DNA of 64,000 bases, from assembly GCA_963724385.1 (NCBI GenBank), contig CAVRUJ010000001.1, forward strand, positions 1,054,001-1,118,000, written 5' to 3'. Every line of letters starts with the position of its first letter. Positions within the stretch are counted from its first letter, which is position 1. The notes under the pieces are model-generated. The model searched no databases. It was given only the letters and a program-made list of their open reading frames with translations, and had not been told where the DNA came from. This stretch comes from DASXQK01 sp963724385 (GTDB lineage: Bacteria; Pseudomonadota; Alphaproteobacteria; Dongiales; Dongiaceae). Below are positions 9,594 through 18,963 of the stretch, in pieces. The translations under genes were made by a program, and so were the position numbers.

Positions 9594-10856
9594 TCAACCC
9601 GGTTCGACGGCAATCAGCTCCAGCGGCGTGGTCGACAGGATTTCGATGCCGGACTCGCGGTAGATCAGCGTGTCGATGAGCCAGCTGTCGAACAGGCTCT
9701 CGAAATTGGTGACCATGTTGGCCTCGAACACCCGGTCCAGGTACTTGTCGTCCCGGACATTGAAGAAGAAATCTCCCACCCAGTCGGGCGGCAGGCTGAG
9801 GCCGAGCTCGTAGCCCAGCGCCCAACCCGGCTGATCCCACAGGCCTACGTTTTCGTAGTATCGGCGCGCGATGGCGTTGAACGCCCGCACCGTCATCCCG
9901 GCGCGCATTTCCGCCCTGAGCGCGCCGAACACGCCCGCTGCCAGGCGATTGCGTTCCACCATCTCGCGCGGCGGATCGCCGAGGAAATATCCCCGCATCA
10001 CGTTGCCGTGGTAGCGATGATAGACGCCGCAGAGATCGGCCGTGAGAAATTCGCCCGCGCCGATGACGCGCCGGCCGGCCATGGCATGGCCCGAGGAGAT
10101 GGGGCGCCCGTTGCGAACCGGCATGGCGTTGAAGATGGGGATGAGGGCCGGAAACTCGCTGCCCGCCGCCATCATGGCGCGGGTCACCTCGCCGAAAAGC
10201 TCCAGCTCGGTCATGCCTGGCCGCAGATGTCGCCGGATGGCCGCATGGCCCACATCGGCCAGCGCTACGCCCTTGCGGATGTAATCCAGCTCCGCCGGCG
10301 ACTTGACGCGTCGGACCCGGCGCAGAATGGCGCTCCCGTCGACAACCCGGCAGCCCTCGGCGAGGAAGGCGCCTTCCAGCATGGTGCTGATCGCCCGGTT
10401 GGGGATGTAGCTCCAATGCTCCATGGCGACGTTGCCACCAAGCCAGCCCTTGGCCTTCAGCTCCTCGACGATGAAAGCCAGGTTCGGCGCCGCCTCGCGG
10501 GACTTGAAGAACCGCAAGTCGGTGCAGACGGAGGTGCTGGCCAGCACCGGCATCTCCGTCGGATTGTCGAAGTGCACCGGCTGGTCGTGATCGACATGGA
10601 TCGCCGTGCCGTAGAGCTGAGGATAGCGCATTGGGCTGTTGGCCTTGTACCAGCTGGCCACATAGCCATGCAGGTAGCAGACATGGTCCGGTGTCGTGAC
10701 GTAGAGCAAATCGATCTTCTCGGCCGCCATGCGCTCCCGGACCCGCGCAAGCCGGCCGGCATACTCGGCGTGATCGAAGGCAAGCTGCCTGAGCTCGGGC
10801 GGCGGCGCCTCGAAGGCGCCCGGCGTCAGACCGATGTAGGATCCACTTTGCGACAT
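9594..10856 (-). CDS. M24 family (creatinase/Xaa-Pro peptidase fold) protein lacking most metal ligands
   Basis: Protein of 420 residues with the creatinase-type N-terminal domain and pita-bread C-terminal domain. In metallo-peptidases of this family two Asp, one His and two Glu bind metals. Here the first Asp is kept (Asp274, TADLCG), but the second position reads HGNVMR (Asn285). The usual GHGIG-type His is replaced (GYELG), and the last Glu motif is not recognisable; one Glu in TNFES remains. This resembles creatinase, which is metal-free, more than aminopeptidase P. The neighbouring ureohydrolase makes a guanidino or creatine-like substrate attractive, but that is inference. Confidence 0.72.
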   Translation of the reverse strand: MSQSGSYIGLTPGAFEAPPPELRQLAFDHAEYAGRLARVRERMAAEKIDLLYVTTPDHVCYLHGYVASWYKANSPMRYPQLYGTAIHVDHDQPVHFDNPTEMPVLASTSVCTDLRFFKSREAAPNLAFIVEELKAKGWLGGNVAMEHWSYIPNRAISTMLEGAFLAEGCRVVDGSAILRRVRRVKSPAELDYIRKGVALADVGHAAIRRHLRPGMTELELFGEVTRAMMAAGSEFPALIPIFNAMPVRNGRPISSGHAMAGRRVIGAGEFLTADLCGVYHRYHGNVMRGYFLGDPPREMVERNRLAAGVFGALRAEMRAGMTVRAFNAIARRYYENVGLWDQPGWALGYELGLSLPPDWVGDFFFNVRDDKYLDRVFEANMVTNFESLFDSWLIDTLIYRESGIEILSTTPLELIAVEPG

Positions 10857-10942
10857 GGGGCCACCTTCTTGCCGGGCAAGTGCGGACTTTACGTCAGGAA
10901 CTGCTGGCCGGGCGAGAGGGGAGGGCTAGCGAAGACGGCCAA

Positions 10943-12124
10943 TCAGGGGCCCTTGCACAGCCGCTCGAACAGCAGCTGCAACGGCAGCACGGCAACGAAA
11001 CAGGCGGCGCCGAAGAAGACGGCCGCCGCCGCCGTGCCCGACAGGTCGCGCAGGTATCCGGCGATGACCGGGCCCAGCGCAATCAGGGCATAATGCACGG
11101 TGAAGAAAAGGCCGAGCCCCGAAGCCCGGTTCTTGAGGCTGAGCGCACGCGCCGGCAGCGCCATGATGGCCGCCGCAGGGGGCCCAAGGACAATTCCGAG
11201 GATGGCCGAGAGGACCACGGGCCAAAGCCCTGAAGGCAGCAGGGCCAATGCCCAGGCGGCAAGGAAACAGGCGATTGCGACCACGGCCGCGTCATGGCCG
11301 GTGCGATGGATGAGAAGGCCGCCGAGCGGCAGGGAAAACATGCAGATCCACAAGGCCACGCTGGTCCAGGATGCGGCCTGGACCGGCAGCGCGCCCTGCT
11401 CCACCAGCAGCAGCGGACCGAAGCTGAAGAAGACGATCATGCCGATGTTGTAGCTGCCCCAGATGGCGCCGCCGACCAGGGCCGGAAGGCTTTCCTTCCG
11501 CGGCGGCAGGGCAATCGAGGAGAGCGTCGCGCGCGCCTTCTTGGGGGTTTTTTTCTTGCGCCCCGTCGCGTCCGGCGCGCGGTAGAGGCCGAAGACGAGG
11601 AGCATGGCGAGGCCCGAGAATCCGGCGGCGAGATGCATGACCTCGGGCCAGCCGGCCGCCGCCGCCAGGCCCGCCTGGAAGACCAGTCCGGCGGCGATGC
11701 CGAGCGGCCAGCTCGCCAGCAGAATTCCCATGGCGAGCACGATGCCCCGGGGCGCGAACCAGTCGGTCGCCATCTTGGTGAGCGCGACGTTCAGCAAGCT
11801 CGCGCCCACGCCGGAGACAAGCCGACCCATGAACGCCATGGCGTAGCCGTGGCTGAGGCCCAGCATGACGCCGCCGATGGCCATGAGGGCGAGCGCGCCG
11901 CCGGCGAAGGCCTTGTCCGGGACATGGCGCCCCAACAGGCCGGCGGGCAGGGACACGACCGCCCCCGGCAGGCTGAACAGGCCGATGAGCGTGCCGATCT
12001 CGGCGTAGTTGAGATGCAGGCTGTGGATCAGGAAGGGCGCCACCGAGGCGACGGATTGGAACTGGAAGCCCATGGCCGTGCGGGCCAGGAACAGCACTGC
12101 GAGGATGAGCCAGGAATAGAACAT
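10943..12124 (-). CDS. MFS transporter
   Basis: Polytopic membrane protein of 393 residues with about twelve hydrophobic segments in two halves. A basic loop (GRKKKTPKKAR) lies near the middle, as in major facilitator superfamily carriers. The N-terminus (MFYSWLILAVLFLARTAMGFQF) matches the CynX/NarK-like branch of MFS often annotated as nitrate, cyanate or organic-anion transport. The substrate is unknown. It runs with the M24 and ureohydrolase genes, 86 bp upstream of the former, so it may import their substrate. Confidence 0.82.
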   Translation of the reverse strand: MFYSWLILAVLFLARTAMGFQFQSVASVAPFLIHSLHLNYAEIGTLIGLFSLPGAVVSLPAGLLGRHVPDKAFAGGALALMAIGGVMLGLSHGYAMAFMGRLVSGVGASLLNVALTKMATDWFAPRGIVLAMGILLASWPLGIAAGLVFQAGLAAAAGWPEVMHLAAGFSGLAMLLVFGLYRAPDATGRKKKTPKKARATLSSIALPPRKESLPALVGGAIWGSYNIGMIVFFSFGPLLLVEQGALPVQAASWTSVALWICMFSLPLGGLLIHRTGHDAAVVAIACFLAAWALALLPSGLWPVVLSAILGIVLGPPAAAIMALPARALSLKNRASGLGLFFTVHYALIALGPVIAGYLRDLSGTAAAAVFFGAACFVAVLPLQLLFERLCKGP

Positions 12125-12278
12125 CGCGCCTCGGATGATTCGCCGCCCGGGGTTGCGAGCAAGGCGCGCCCGTTATAGGGAGCCTGGCGCGCTTTGTCGC
12201 GGGACGCGCGCGCGGCCTTTGGTCGGAAATTCTCGCTGGGACATGGTCGGGCGGCGTGGGAAACTCGAACGCGTCCCG

Positions 12279-12743
12279 ATGCCGCGCCAGCTTCTCATCG
12301 TTGCCCATGGACCCTCGGACAATACGAGGCGGCTCCGCGATGCGGTCCTTTGCGGCGCCAAGTCGGCCGGACCCGGCGACGTCGAAGCCAAGCTCCTGGC
12401 GCCGCTGGAAGCCGGGCCCGAGGACGTGCTGGCCGCCCAGGCAGTCGTGCTGGGGACGACGGAAAACCTGGGATACATGAGCGGTGCGCTGAAGGATTTC
12501 TTCGACCGCATCTACTATCCTTGCCTGGAGCGGACCCAGGGCCTGCCCTACGCGCTTTATATTCGCGCCAGGCATGATGGCACGGGGACCCGGCGGGCCG
12601 TGGAGAGCATCACCGCGGGCCTGCGCTGGCGCGCGGTCCAGGAGCCGCTGCTCTGCCTCGGCGAGTTCCGCGAGGACTTCGTCGCCGCTTGCGAGGAACT
12701 GGGCCAGCTCATGGCCGCCGGCCTGGATGCAGGGATTTTCTAG
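12279..12743 (+). CDS. Flavodoxin-fold NAD(P)H-dependent oxidoreductase-like protein
   Basis: Small protein of 154 residues with the FMN-reductase/flavodoxin pattern: a first strand MPRQLLIVAHGPSDNTRRL with the phosphate-binding loop, then GTTENLGYMSGALKDFFDR, which is the typical flavin-contacting loop. The start at 12279 gives homology from the first residue; the frame is open further upstream without matches. It is divergent from the MFS gene and 107 bp before lysyl-tRNA synthetase. It probably binds FMN; the reaction is unknown. Confidence 0.75.
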   Translation: MPRQLLIVAHGPSDNTRRLRDAVLCGAKSAGPGDVEAKLLAPLEAGPEDVLAAQAVVLGTTENLGYMSGALKDFFDRIYYPCLERTQGLPYALYIRARHDGTGTRRAVESITAGLRWRAVQEPLLCLGEFREDFVAACEELGQLMAAGLDAGIF

Positions 12744-12850
12744 AGGAGCTTCCCGCCGTCCTTGGCCGATCAGGCCCTCGCTTGCCCCTCCCGTTGACGG
12801 CAGGCCTCGAGGCCCATAGGTTCCGCCGGCCTTTATCGGGTGAAAGCGGG

Positions 12851-14440
12851 ATGGACGAGGTAGTGCGAAACTACGCCCTGGCGGCGCGGGCCTGGCCCTT
12901 CGAGGAAGCGCGCAAGCTCCTGCAGCGATTCAAGGACACGCCGCCGGCAAAGGGCTATGTGCTGTTCGAGACGGGCTACGGCCCGTCGGGCCTGCCCCAT
13001 ATCGGCACCTTCGGGGAAGTGGTGCGCACGACCATGGTGCGCCAGGCCTTCCGGCGGATGTCGGACTTGCCGACCCGGCTCTTCGCCTTCTCCGACGACA
13101 TGGACGGCTTGCGCAAGGTGCCGGACAATATTCCCAATCCGGAAATGCTGCGCGAGCATCTGGGCCGGCCGCTGACCCGGATCCCCGATCCCTTCGGCAA
13201 GTTCGAAAGCTTCGGGCAGCACAACAACGCCATGCTGCGCCGTTTCCTCGACGGTTTCGGCTTCGACTACGAGTTCCAAAGCTCGACCGAGTGGTATGCG
13301 AGCGGCCGCTTCGACAAGGCGCTCGGCGACGTGCTCGCTCACTACGACGAGATCATGGCGGTGATGCTGCCCACGCTCGGCGAGGAGCGCCAGCAGAGCT
13401 ACAGCCCCTTCCTGCCGCTTTCGCCCAAGTCCGGCCGCGTGCTGCAGGTGCCGATCCTGGAAGTGAAGCGCGATCCCGGCAGCATCGTCTTCCGCGACGA
13501 GGATGGAACCCTGACCGAAGTGCCCGTGACCGGCGGCCATTGCAAGCTCCAGTGGAAGCCCGACTGGGCGATGCGCTGGCACGCGCTCGGCGTCGACTAC
13601 GAAATGTCGGGCAAGGATCTCATCCCCTCGGTCGAACTCGGCAACCGGATCTGCCGCATCCTCGGCAGCCCGCCGCCGGAGGGCTTCAACTACGAGCTGT
13701 TCCTTGACGAGAAGGGGCAGAAGATTTCCAAGTCCAAGGGCAACGGCCTCAGCGTCGACGAGTGGCTCGCCTATGCGCCGCCCGAGAGCCTGTCGCTGTT
13801 CATGTATCAAAAGCCCCGCGCGGCCAAGCGCCTCTACTTCGACGCCATCCCCCGCACGGTCGACGACTACCTGACCTTCCTGGAGAAATATCCGGCGGAA
13901 GCGCCGGCCCAGCATCTGGAGAACCCGGTCTGGCACATCCATGACGGCAACCCGCCGAGCGCCACGCTCCCCATCGGCTTCGGCATCCTCCTGAACCTGG
14001 CGAGCGTCGCCCACGCGGAGCACAAGGCCGCTCTGTGGTCCTACATTTCGCGCTATGCACCCGAGGCGACGCCGGCGAACCAGCCGCTGCTGGACCGGCT
14101 GGTCGGCTATGCCGTCGCCTATTACCGCGACTTCGTCAAGCCGACCAAGCGCTACCGGGCGCCGAGCGACCTGGAGCGCACGGCGCTCGCCGACCTCCTG
14201 GCCGAGCTTGAGGCGCTGGCGCCCGGCAGCACGGCCGAGGTCATCCAGGAGCGGGTCTACGAGGTTGGCAAGCGCCATCCCTTCGGCGAGCTCAGGGCCT
14301 GGTTCCAGGCTCTCTACGAAGTCCTGATCGGCCAGAGCACCGGTCCGCGCATGGGTTCCTTCGTCGCGCTCTACGGCATCGCCGAGACTGCGGCACTCAT
14401 CCGCAAGGCGCTCGCGGGCGAGGATCTGAACGCCGCGTAG
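12851..14440 (+). CDS. lysK: Lysyl-tRNA synthetase, class I
   Basis: Charges tRNA-Lys with lysine. The 529-residue protein is the class I enzyme found in archaea and many alphaproteobacteria, not the class II LysS. The Rossmann signatures are clear: PHIG (49-52, the HIGH motif) and KISKS (291-295, the KMSKS motif), followed by the helical anticodon-binding region. The start at 12851 (MDEVVRNYAL) is preceded by AAAGCGGG. The open frame continues upstream to 12689 but overlaps the previous gene and lacks similarity. Confidence 0.95.
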   Translation: MDEVVRNYALAARAWPFEEARKLLQRFKDTPPAKGYVLFETGYGPSGLPHIGTFGEVVRTTMVRQAFRRMSDLPTRLFAFSDDMDGLRKVPDNIPNPEMLREHLGRPLTRIPDPFGKFESFGQHNNAMLRRFLDGFGFDYEFQSSTEWYASGRFDKALGDVLAHYDEIMAVMLPTLGEERQQSYSPFLPLSPKSGRVLQVPILEVKRDPGSIVFRDEDGTLTEVPVTGGHCKLQWKPDWAMRWHALGVDYEMSGKDLIPSVELGNRICRILGSPPPEGFNYELFLDEKGQKISKSKGNGLSVDEWLAYAPPESLSLFMYQKPRAAKRLYFDAIPRTVDDYLTFLEKYPAEAPAQHLENPVWHIHDGNPPSATLPIGFGILLNLASVAHAEHKAALWSYISRYAPEATPANQPLLDRLVGYAVAYYRDFVKPTKRYRAPSDLERTALADLLAELEALAPGSTAEVIQERVYEVGKRHPFGELRAWFQALYEVLIGQSTGPRMGSFVALYGIAETAALIRKALAGEDLNAA

Positions 14441-14463
14441 CGCGCCCGGCGTGGCCGCTCCCG

Positions 14464-14964
14464 TTATTGTCCAGCCAAAGCAATCGTGGAGCTGCCCGGC
14501 AGCTGGTCGGCAGAGAAGGTCTCGATGCGCACCCGGGCGATGCCGTCCTTGGTGATGCCGAGCGCCTTGGCCGCCGCCGCCGACAGATCGAGCGTGCGTC
14601 CTTTGATGTAAGGACCGCGATCGTTGACGCGCACCTTCACCATTTCGCCGGTCGCAAGGTTGGTCACGCGCAGGATGGTGCCGAAAGGCAGGCTCCGGTG
14701 GGCCGCAGTGAAAGCCCGGGCGTCGAAGCGCTCGCCGTTCGCGGTCAGGCGGCCCTGATGCCAGGTTCCATACCAGGAGGCGGTGCCGATCTCGGCAAAG
14801 GTCGGCGCCTGCGATTGGACGACCGCAGGGGCGGCGGCGGCCGACCCGGCCGGTTCGACATGGCTGGCGGAGCAGGCGCTGAGCGCGACAAGACCCATCC
14901 CGAGTAGTGCGGGACGAAGAGCAGAACAAATAATGGCGAAAACAAGGCGTGTTCTGGGATACAT
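14464..14964 (-). CDS. rlpA: RlpA-like septal ring lytic transglycosylase lipoprotein
   Basis: Predicted outer-membrane lipoprotein of 166 residues. A hydrophobic leader ends in the lipobox LSAC, followed by an Ala/Pro-rich linker. The double-psi beta-barrel has the RlpA hallmarks: GTASWYG, GERFD, AAHRSLPFGT and VNDRGPYIKGR. RlpA cleaves naked peptidoglycan strands at the septum. No SPOR domain follows, so this is the short form. The start at 14964 is preferred over the longer open frame because the signal sequence begins there and AAAGGCGGG precedes it. It converges with the lysyl-tRNA synthetase gene. Confidence 0.9.
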   Translation of the reverse strand: MYPRTRLVFAIICSALRPALLGMGLVALSACSASHVEPAGSAAAAPAVVQSQAPTFAEIGTASWYGTWHQGRLTANGERFDARAFTAAHRSLPFGTILRVTNLATGEMVKVRVNDRGPYIKGRTLDLSAAAAKALGITKDGIARVRIETFSADQLPGSSTIALAGQ

Positions 14965-15228
14965 AAAAGCCCGCCTTTCTGGTCTTCTGCGGCCGGGCGA
15001 CAATTACAGCCGGAGTAATCCCCATCTGGATTTGAGGAACAGCAGGTGAATTGGTGGTTCTGCTGCGTTCCCGGTGATCTGGACTTTCTTCCCCAATCTG
15101 GGTAAGTGGCCGAGATCACCACGATATCGGGCGCAAGGCTCTGATTCGCCGTGGGATTTTCGAGACCAAAATGGGGCTGTTTCGCCCCACGGGAGATCGC
15201 GCTTTACTTGCGGTTATTTATGCGTGAG

Positions 15229-16302
15229 CTAGCCCGACTTCGGCCGGTATCGCGCCATCACTTGCTGCAGGCGGTCCAAAGGCAGGGCATACAATGTCCG
15301 GCCCTTGAACCCGGTCATGGTCTCGGCCGCGGTCAGCGCGTTCAGAATCGCTTCTTCAGTGGCTTCGGCCGCGGCGCGGAACAGGGGAGTCATCCGTTCG
15401 GCGCCCAGCATCCGCACATCGGCATGGGGCGCGTCGCTGCGCACCCGATTGCCGGTCGAGAAGGCAAGGAAGATGTCGCCGCTCCCGTTGGCCCCGATGC
15501 CGCCGACCCAGGCGAGCCCCGTGGTGGCGCGTCTGGCCAGCCGCTGACATTGGATGGGCAGGAGGGGCGCGTCCGTCGCCAGGATGACGATGATCGAGCC
15601 GCCGTCCGCAACGGGAACTCGATGGCCGGGGACCTCGGCATGGGGAATCTCACGCCCCACCGGCACGCCATCGACCCGCAGCAGATCGCGGGTGCCGTAG
15701 TTGGCCTGGACCAGAGCCCCTACGGTGAAGCGCTCGCCGCCGGTCTCGACCAACCGGCTTGACGTGCCGATACCGCCCTTGAACTCATGGCAGATCATGC
15801 CGGTGCCGCCGCCGACCGCGCCCTCGGCCACCGGACCGCCGGCGGCCAGGTCCAGGGCCGCATGGGCCATGGCCTCGGTCACCGGGAAGGTCTCGGCATC
15901 GGAAAGCCAGCCGTCATGGGTTTCGGCCACTACCGGGAGGTGGAAGGCCTGGCGGATGCCTTCGCGGGCGGCGTAGCTGCAGATCGCGTCGCGCACCACG
16001 CCCACGCAATGGGTGCAGGTGATGCCGATGGGTGCGGACAGCAGGCCCTGCTCGGCCAGCCAGATGTTGCCCGTCATCTCGCCATTGCCGTTGAAGCTGT
16101 GGAATCCGGCGAAGCGATAATCTGTCCAGATGTCGCGACTGGGCCAGATCATGGTGACGCCGCTGCGCACGACCGCCGGCTCGTCGTGGATCACGGTGGT
16201 GTGACCGACGGCGACACCCGCGACGTCGGTGATGGCGTTCAACGGCCCGGTCGGCAAAGTGCCGGTGCTGAGGCCAAGGTCGCGAAGCCTGGCGCGGCCC
16301 AT
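15229..16302 (-). CDS. P1 family peptidase (DmpA/BapA-type aminopeptidase)
   Basis: Ntn-hydrolase-like aminopeptidase of 357 residues. Family members are made as one chain and cut themselves before a Ser or Thr that becomes the nucleophile. Here the matching point is Gly235/Ser236 in DGGSIIVILATDAPLLP. Other family markers are LNAITDVAGVAVGHTT, GAVGGGTGMICHEFKGGIG and GLAWVGGIGANGSGD. The start at 16302 follows AGGGGGAA. Substrates of the family include D-amino-acid amides and beta-amino peptides. It follows the ygfZ gene by 28 bp on the same strand. Confidence 0.9.
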   Translation of the reverse strand: MGRARLRDLGLSTGTLPTGPLNAITDVAGVAVGHTTVIHDEPAVVRSGVTMIWPSRDIWTDYRFAGFHSFNGNGEMTGNIWLAEQGLLSAPIGITCTHCVGVVRDAICSYAAREGIRQAFHLPVVAETHDGWLSDAETFPVTEAMAHAALDLAAGGPVAEGAVGGGTGMICHEFKGGIGTSSRLVETGGERFTVGALVQANYGTRDLLRVDGVPVGREIPHAEVPGHRVPVADGGSIIVILATDAPLLPIQCQRLARRATTGLAWVGGIGANGSGDIFLAFSTGNRVRSDAPHADVRMLGAERMTPLFRAAAEATEEAILNALTAAETMTGFKGRTLYALPLDRLQQVMARYRPKSG

Positions 16303-16330
16303 GGGCGTTTCCCCCTGAAATGTTATGCGG

Positions 16331-17179
16331 TCAGAATTTCGCCCAATCGGGCTTGCGCGGCGAGAGCTTGGCGCTTCCGGCCACCAGCGCGCCGTGGCCA
16401 AGCGCTTCCAGGCGCACCAGCGCGAGGCCGATCCCGCCGGAGGCGCTGCGCATTTCGCCGGCTTCCTTGTCGCCCAGAAGCAGCGGCGTGCCGGGTGCCG
16501 GCGCGGGACCTTCGATCGCGACCGGCATCAGGCGCTTGCGTACCAGGCCGCGGTACCGCGTGCGTGCCGTCAGCTCCTGGCCCATGTAGCAACCCTTGTT
16601 CCAGTCGATGGCGTTGAGCTCGTCGAACCCGTTCTCCAGCAGGATCGCCTTCTCCACCGGCAGGTCGCGACTGCCGTCGGGCACGCCGAGCGAAAGCCGC
16701 AGCTGGTCGTAGTCGAGGGGCTTGGCGTTCTCGGCCGGGAGGGCGGCCGGCGGCAGGATCGCGCGGGCGCCGAGCGCGGCCAGACGAGGATCGACGAAGA
16801 CCGTGCCTTCGCCCTCGGCCCGCGCCAGGCCCGGTTCGGCCGCAAGCGCCAAGGCTTCGAGCGCGCCACCGCCGAAATGCAGGCCGACGGCAAGATCATC
16901 GGCGTTGGCGAGAGCGACCTTGGCGCGGAGTTTGTACATGGAAAGCCGGCGCAGGAGGTCCCCACGGCGCGCGGCTTCGCAGTCGATCAGCAGGCGTTCG
17001 CCCGCGGCGGCGATGAAGATGTCGTGGAGGTATTTCCCCTGAGGCGTCAGGAAGGCGGCGTAGATCGCGCGTTCGGCGGTTGCCTTGGCTACGTCGTTGG
17101 AGACCAGCCCTTGCAGGAAGCTCCGCCGATCTTCGCCCGAAAGGGTGATCACGGCGCGATCGCGGGCGATGAGGAACAT
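16331..17179 (-). CDS. ygfZ: YgfZ/GcvT-like folate-binding protein
   Basis: Folate-dependent protein of 282 residues used in assembly or repair of certain Fe-S enzymes such as MiaB (known for YgfZ). The diagnostic motif KGCYMGQE with following TARTRYRG is present in the C-terminal half. The N-terminus (LSGEDRRSFLQGLVSNDV) is typical. It lies between an OsmC-like gene and the P1 peptidase; spacing to the latter is 28 bp, so the two are likely co-transcribed. Confidence 0.92.
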   Translation of the reverse strand: MFLIARDRAVITLSGEDRRSFLQGLVSNDVAKATAERAIYAAFLTPQGKYLHDIFIAAAGERLLIDCEAARRGDLLRRLSMYKLRAKVALANADDLAVGLHFGGGALEALALAAEPGLARAEGEGTVFVDPRLAALGARAILPPAALPAENAKPLDYDQLRLSLGVPDGSRDLPVEKAILLENGFDELNAIDWNKGCYMGQELTARTRYRGLVRKRLMPVAIEGPAPAPGTPLLLGDKEAGEMRSASGGIGLALVRLEALGHGALVAGSAKLSPRKPDWAKF

Positions 17180-17271
17180 CTCTTCTCAGCCTGCCTTCAG
17201 ATTGGTTGCCTGGCCATCATACATGGCGGGCCAGGACCGCTTCGTCCAGAGGCGAGATTTGCGGCCCGTTC

Positions 17272-17781
17272 TCACGCTTGGCGATGCATTGCCACTGCCA
17301 TGGGCGGTGCCTGCTTCAGGGTCTGGTAGACGACGCAGTAGCGCTCGGTCAGGCGCAGGAGGTTGGCGAGCTGCTCTTCGCTGGCATCGCTGTCGACATC
17401 GAAGGCGAGGCGAATGTCGCGGAATCCGACCGGCGCATCCTTGGCGACACCCAAGGTGCCGCGGAAATCGAGATCGCCTTCGGCGCTGACCGTGCCGCCA
17501 CGCATCGTGATGCCAAGGGCCGTGGCCACGGCGCTGAGCGTGACGCCGGCGCAGGCGACCAGCGCCTCCAGCAGCATGTCGCCCGAACAGGCCGAAAGCC
17601 CGTCGCCGCCCGTGGCCGGATGCAGACCCGCCGCCACCACGGCCCTGCCGGTCTCGACTTTGCAGGTCAAGCCCTCGCCCAGCCGGCCGGCCGCTTTCAG
17701 GGTGATCAGCGCGGTTTCCGGCTGCTCGCGATAGCGCTGCTTCAACGGCGCCTGCATCTGCTTCAGGGACTGAGCATCCAT
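17272..17781 (-). CDS. OsmC family protein
   Basis: OsmC/Ohr-fold protein of 169 residues. The two redox cysteines of the fold are present, in ACSGDMLLEALVACAG and in TERYCVVYQ. The start at 17781 (MDAQSLKQMQ) has an excellent AAAGGAGGA Shine-Dalgarno; the same frame stays open much further upstream but that stretch is antisense to the phosphofructokinase gene. Members reduce organic hydroperoxides or act on related thiols; sequence alone does not separate Ohr from OsmC-like here. Confidence 0.88.
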   Translation of the reverse strand: MDAQSLKQMQAPLKQRYREQPETALITLKAAGRLGEGLTCKVETGRAVVAAGLHPATGGDGLSACSGDMLLEALVACAGVTLSAVATALGITMRGGTVSAEGDLDFRGTLGVAKDAPVGFRDIRLAFDVDSDASEEQLANLLRLTERYCVVYQTLKQAPPMAVAMHRQA

Positions 17782-17877
17782 GGCCGATTCCTCCTTTGAC
17801 GGGTCGAGCCGCATCCAGAATAGCGGGAACGCGCCGACGCTTGCCAGCCGCGGACGAAACGTCGAGACTGCCGCGCG

Positions 17878-18960
17878 ATGGCGGGCAAGCGCATCGGGAT
17901 TCTGACCAGCGGGGGCGATTGCGCCGGGCTCAATGCCGCGATCCGTGCCGTCGTGCTTCATGCCTCGGTGCGCTACGGGTGGCAGGTGTTCGGCATCCAC
18001 AACGGCACGGCGGGACTGATGGCGCGGCCGGTGGAATGTCGCGAGCTTTCGCCGGCCGACATGGGCAGCGAGATGCTGCGCCGGGGCGGCACCATTCTCG
18101 GCACCACCAACAAGGGCGATCCCTTCGCCTATCCCATGCCGGACGGGCGCCTGGTGGACCGGAGCGACGAGGTGATCGCGGGCTATCGCGAGCTGAAGCT
18201 CGATGGCCTCGTCGTCGCCGGGGGCGACGGGTCCCTGCATATCCTTCGCAAGCTGGCGCAGAAGGGCTCGATCCCGCTCATCGGCATCCCCAAGACCATC
18301 GACGACGATCTGGGCCTGACCGAGGTTTCCATCGGCCATGCCACGGCCGTGGATACAGCGACCGACGCTCTGGACCATCTCCAGCCCACGGCGGCGAGCC
18401 ACAGCCGGGTCATGGTGCTGGAGGTGATGGGGCGCGATGCCGGACATATCGCGCTCTCGGCCGGGATCGCCGGCGGGGCGGACGTGATCCTGATCCCGGA
18501 GATCCCATACAGCCTCGCGGCGATCGCGGCCAAGATCGAGGCGCTTAAGACCAAGGGCCGCAACTTCGCCCTCGTCGTCGTCGCCGAGGCGGTCAAGACC
18601 GAGCATGGCGATCCGGTGGTGAAGGACAATCCCGGCGGACGCGCCGGCTATGGCGGCATCGGCCACTACATGGCCGAGCGCATCGCCGAGACGACAGGTG
18701 CCGAGACGCGGGTGACGGTACTGGGCCATATCCAGCGGGGCGGCCAGCCCGATGCCCGGGACCGGATCATGGCCTCTGCCTTCGGCGTCCGCGCCGTGGA
18801 CCTGATGGCCGAGGGCCGGGCCGACAGGATGGTCGCCTGGCGCGACCGCAAGGTCGACGACGTGCCGATCCTGGAAGCGATCCGCCACTACAAGGCGGTC
18901 GATCCCGAGGGAACGCTGGCCCGCACCGCCCGCGGGCTCGGCATCTATCTCGGAAACTGA
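17878..18960 (+). CDS. pfkA: 6-phosphofructokinase (group III, probably ATP-dependent)
   Basis: Phosphorylates fructose 6-phosphate in glycolysis. The 360-residue protein has GILTSGGDCAGLN, the AGGDGS donor loop, PKTIDDDLGL, the catalytic TID Asp, VMGRDAGHIA and LGHIQRGG. In this family, Gly after the Asp of GGDG generally goes with ATP use, while Asp there goes with pyrophosphate; Lys in PKTID marks the mixed-substrate group III. The combination here (Gly plus Lys) predicts an ATP enzyme of group III, but this needs an assay. It is divergent from the OsmC gene and 3 bp before the TIGR02444 gene. Confidence 0.9.
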   Translation: MAGKRIGILTSGGDCAGLNAAIRAVVLHASVRYGWQVFGIHNGTAGLMARPVECRELSPADMGSEMLRRGGTILGTTNKGDPFAYPMPDGRLVDRSDEVIAGYRELKLDGLVVAGGDGSLHILRKLAQKGSIPLIGIPKTIDDDLGLTEVSIGHATAVDTATDALDHLQPTAASHSRVMVLEVMGRDAGHIALSAGIAGGADVILIPEIPYSLAAIAAKIEALKTKGRNFALVVVAEAVKTEHGDPVVKDNPGGRAGYGGIGHYMAERIAETTGAETRVTVLGHIQRGGQPDARDRIMASAFGVRAVDLMAEGRADRMVAWRDRKVDDVPILEAIRHYKAVDPEGTLARTARGLGIYLGN

Positions 18961-18963
18961 AGC

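Noticed and set aside
14965..15228. A small gene or RNA between rlpA and the P1 peptidase
   Set aside because: No start with a ribosome site, no known RNA motif; it probably holds only the rlpA promoter and the peptidase gene end.
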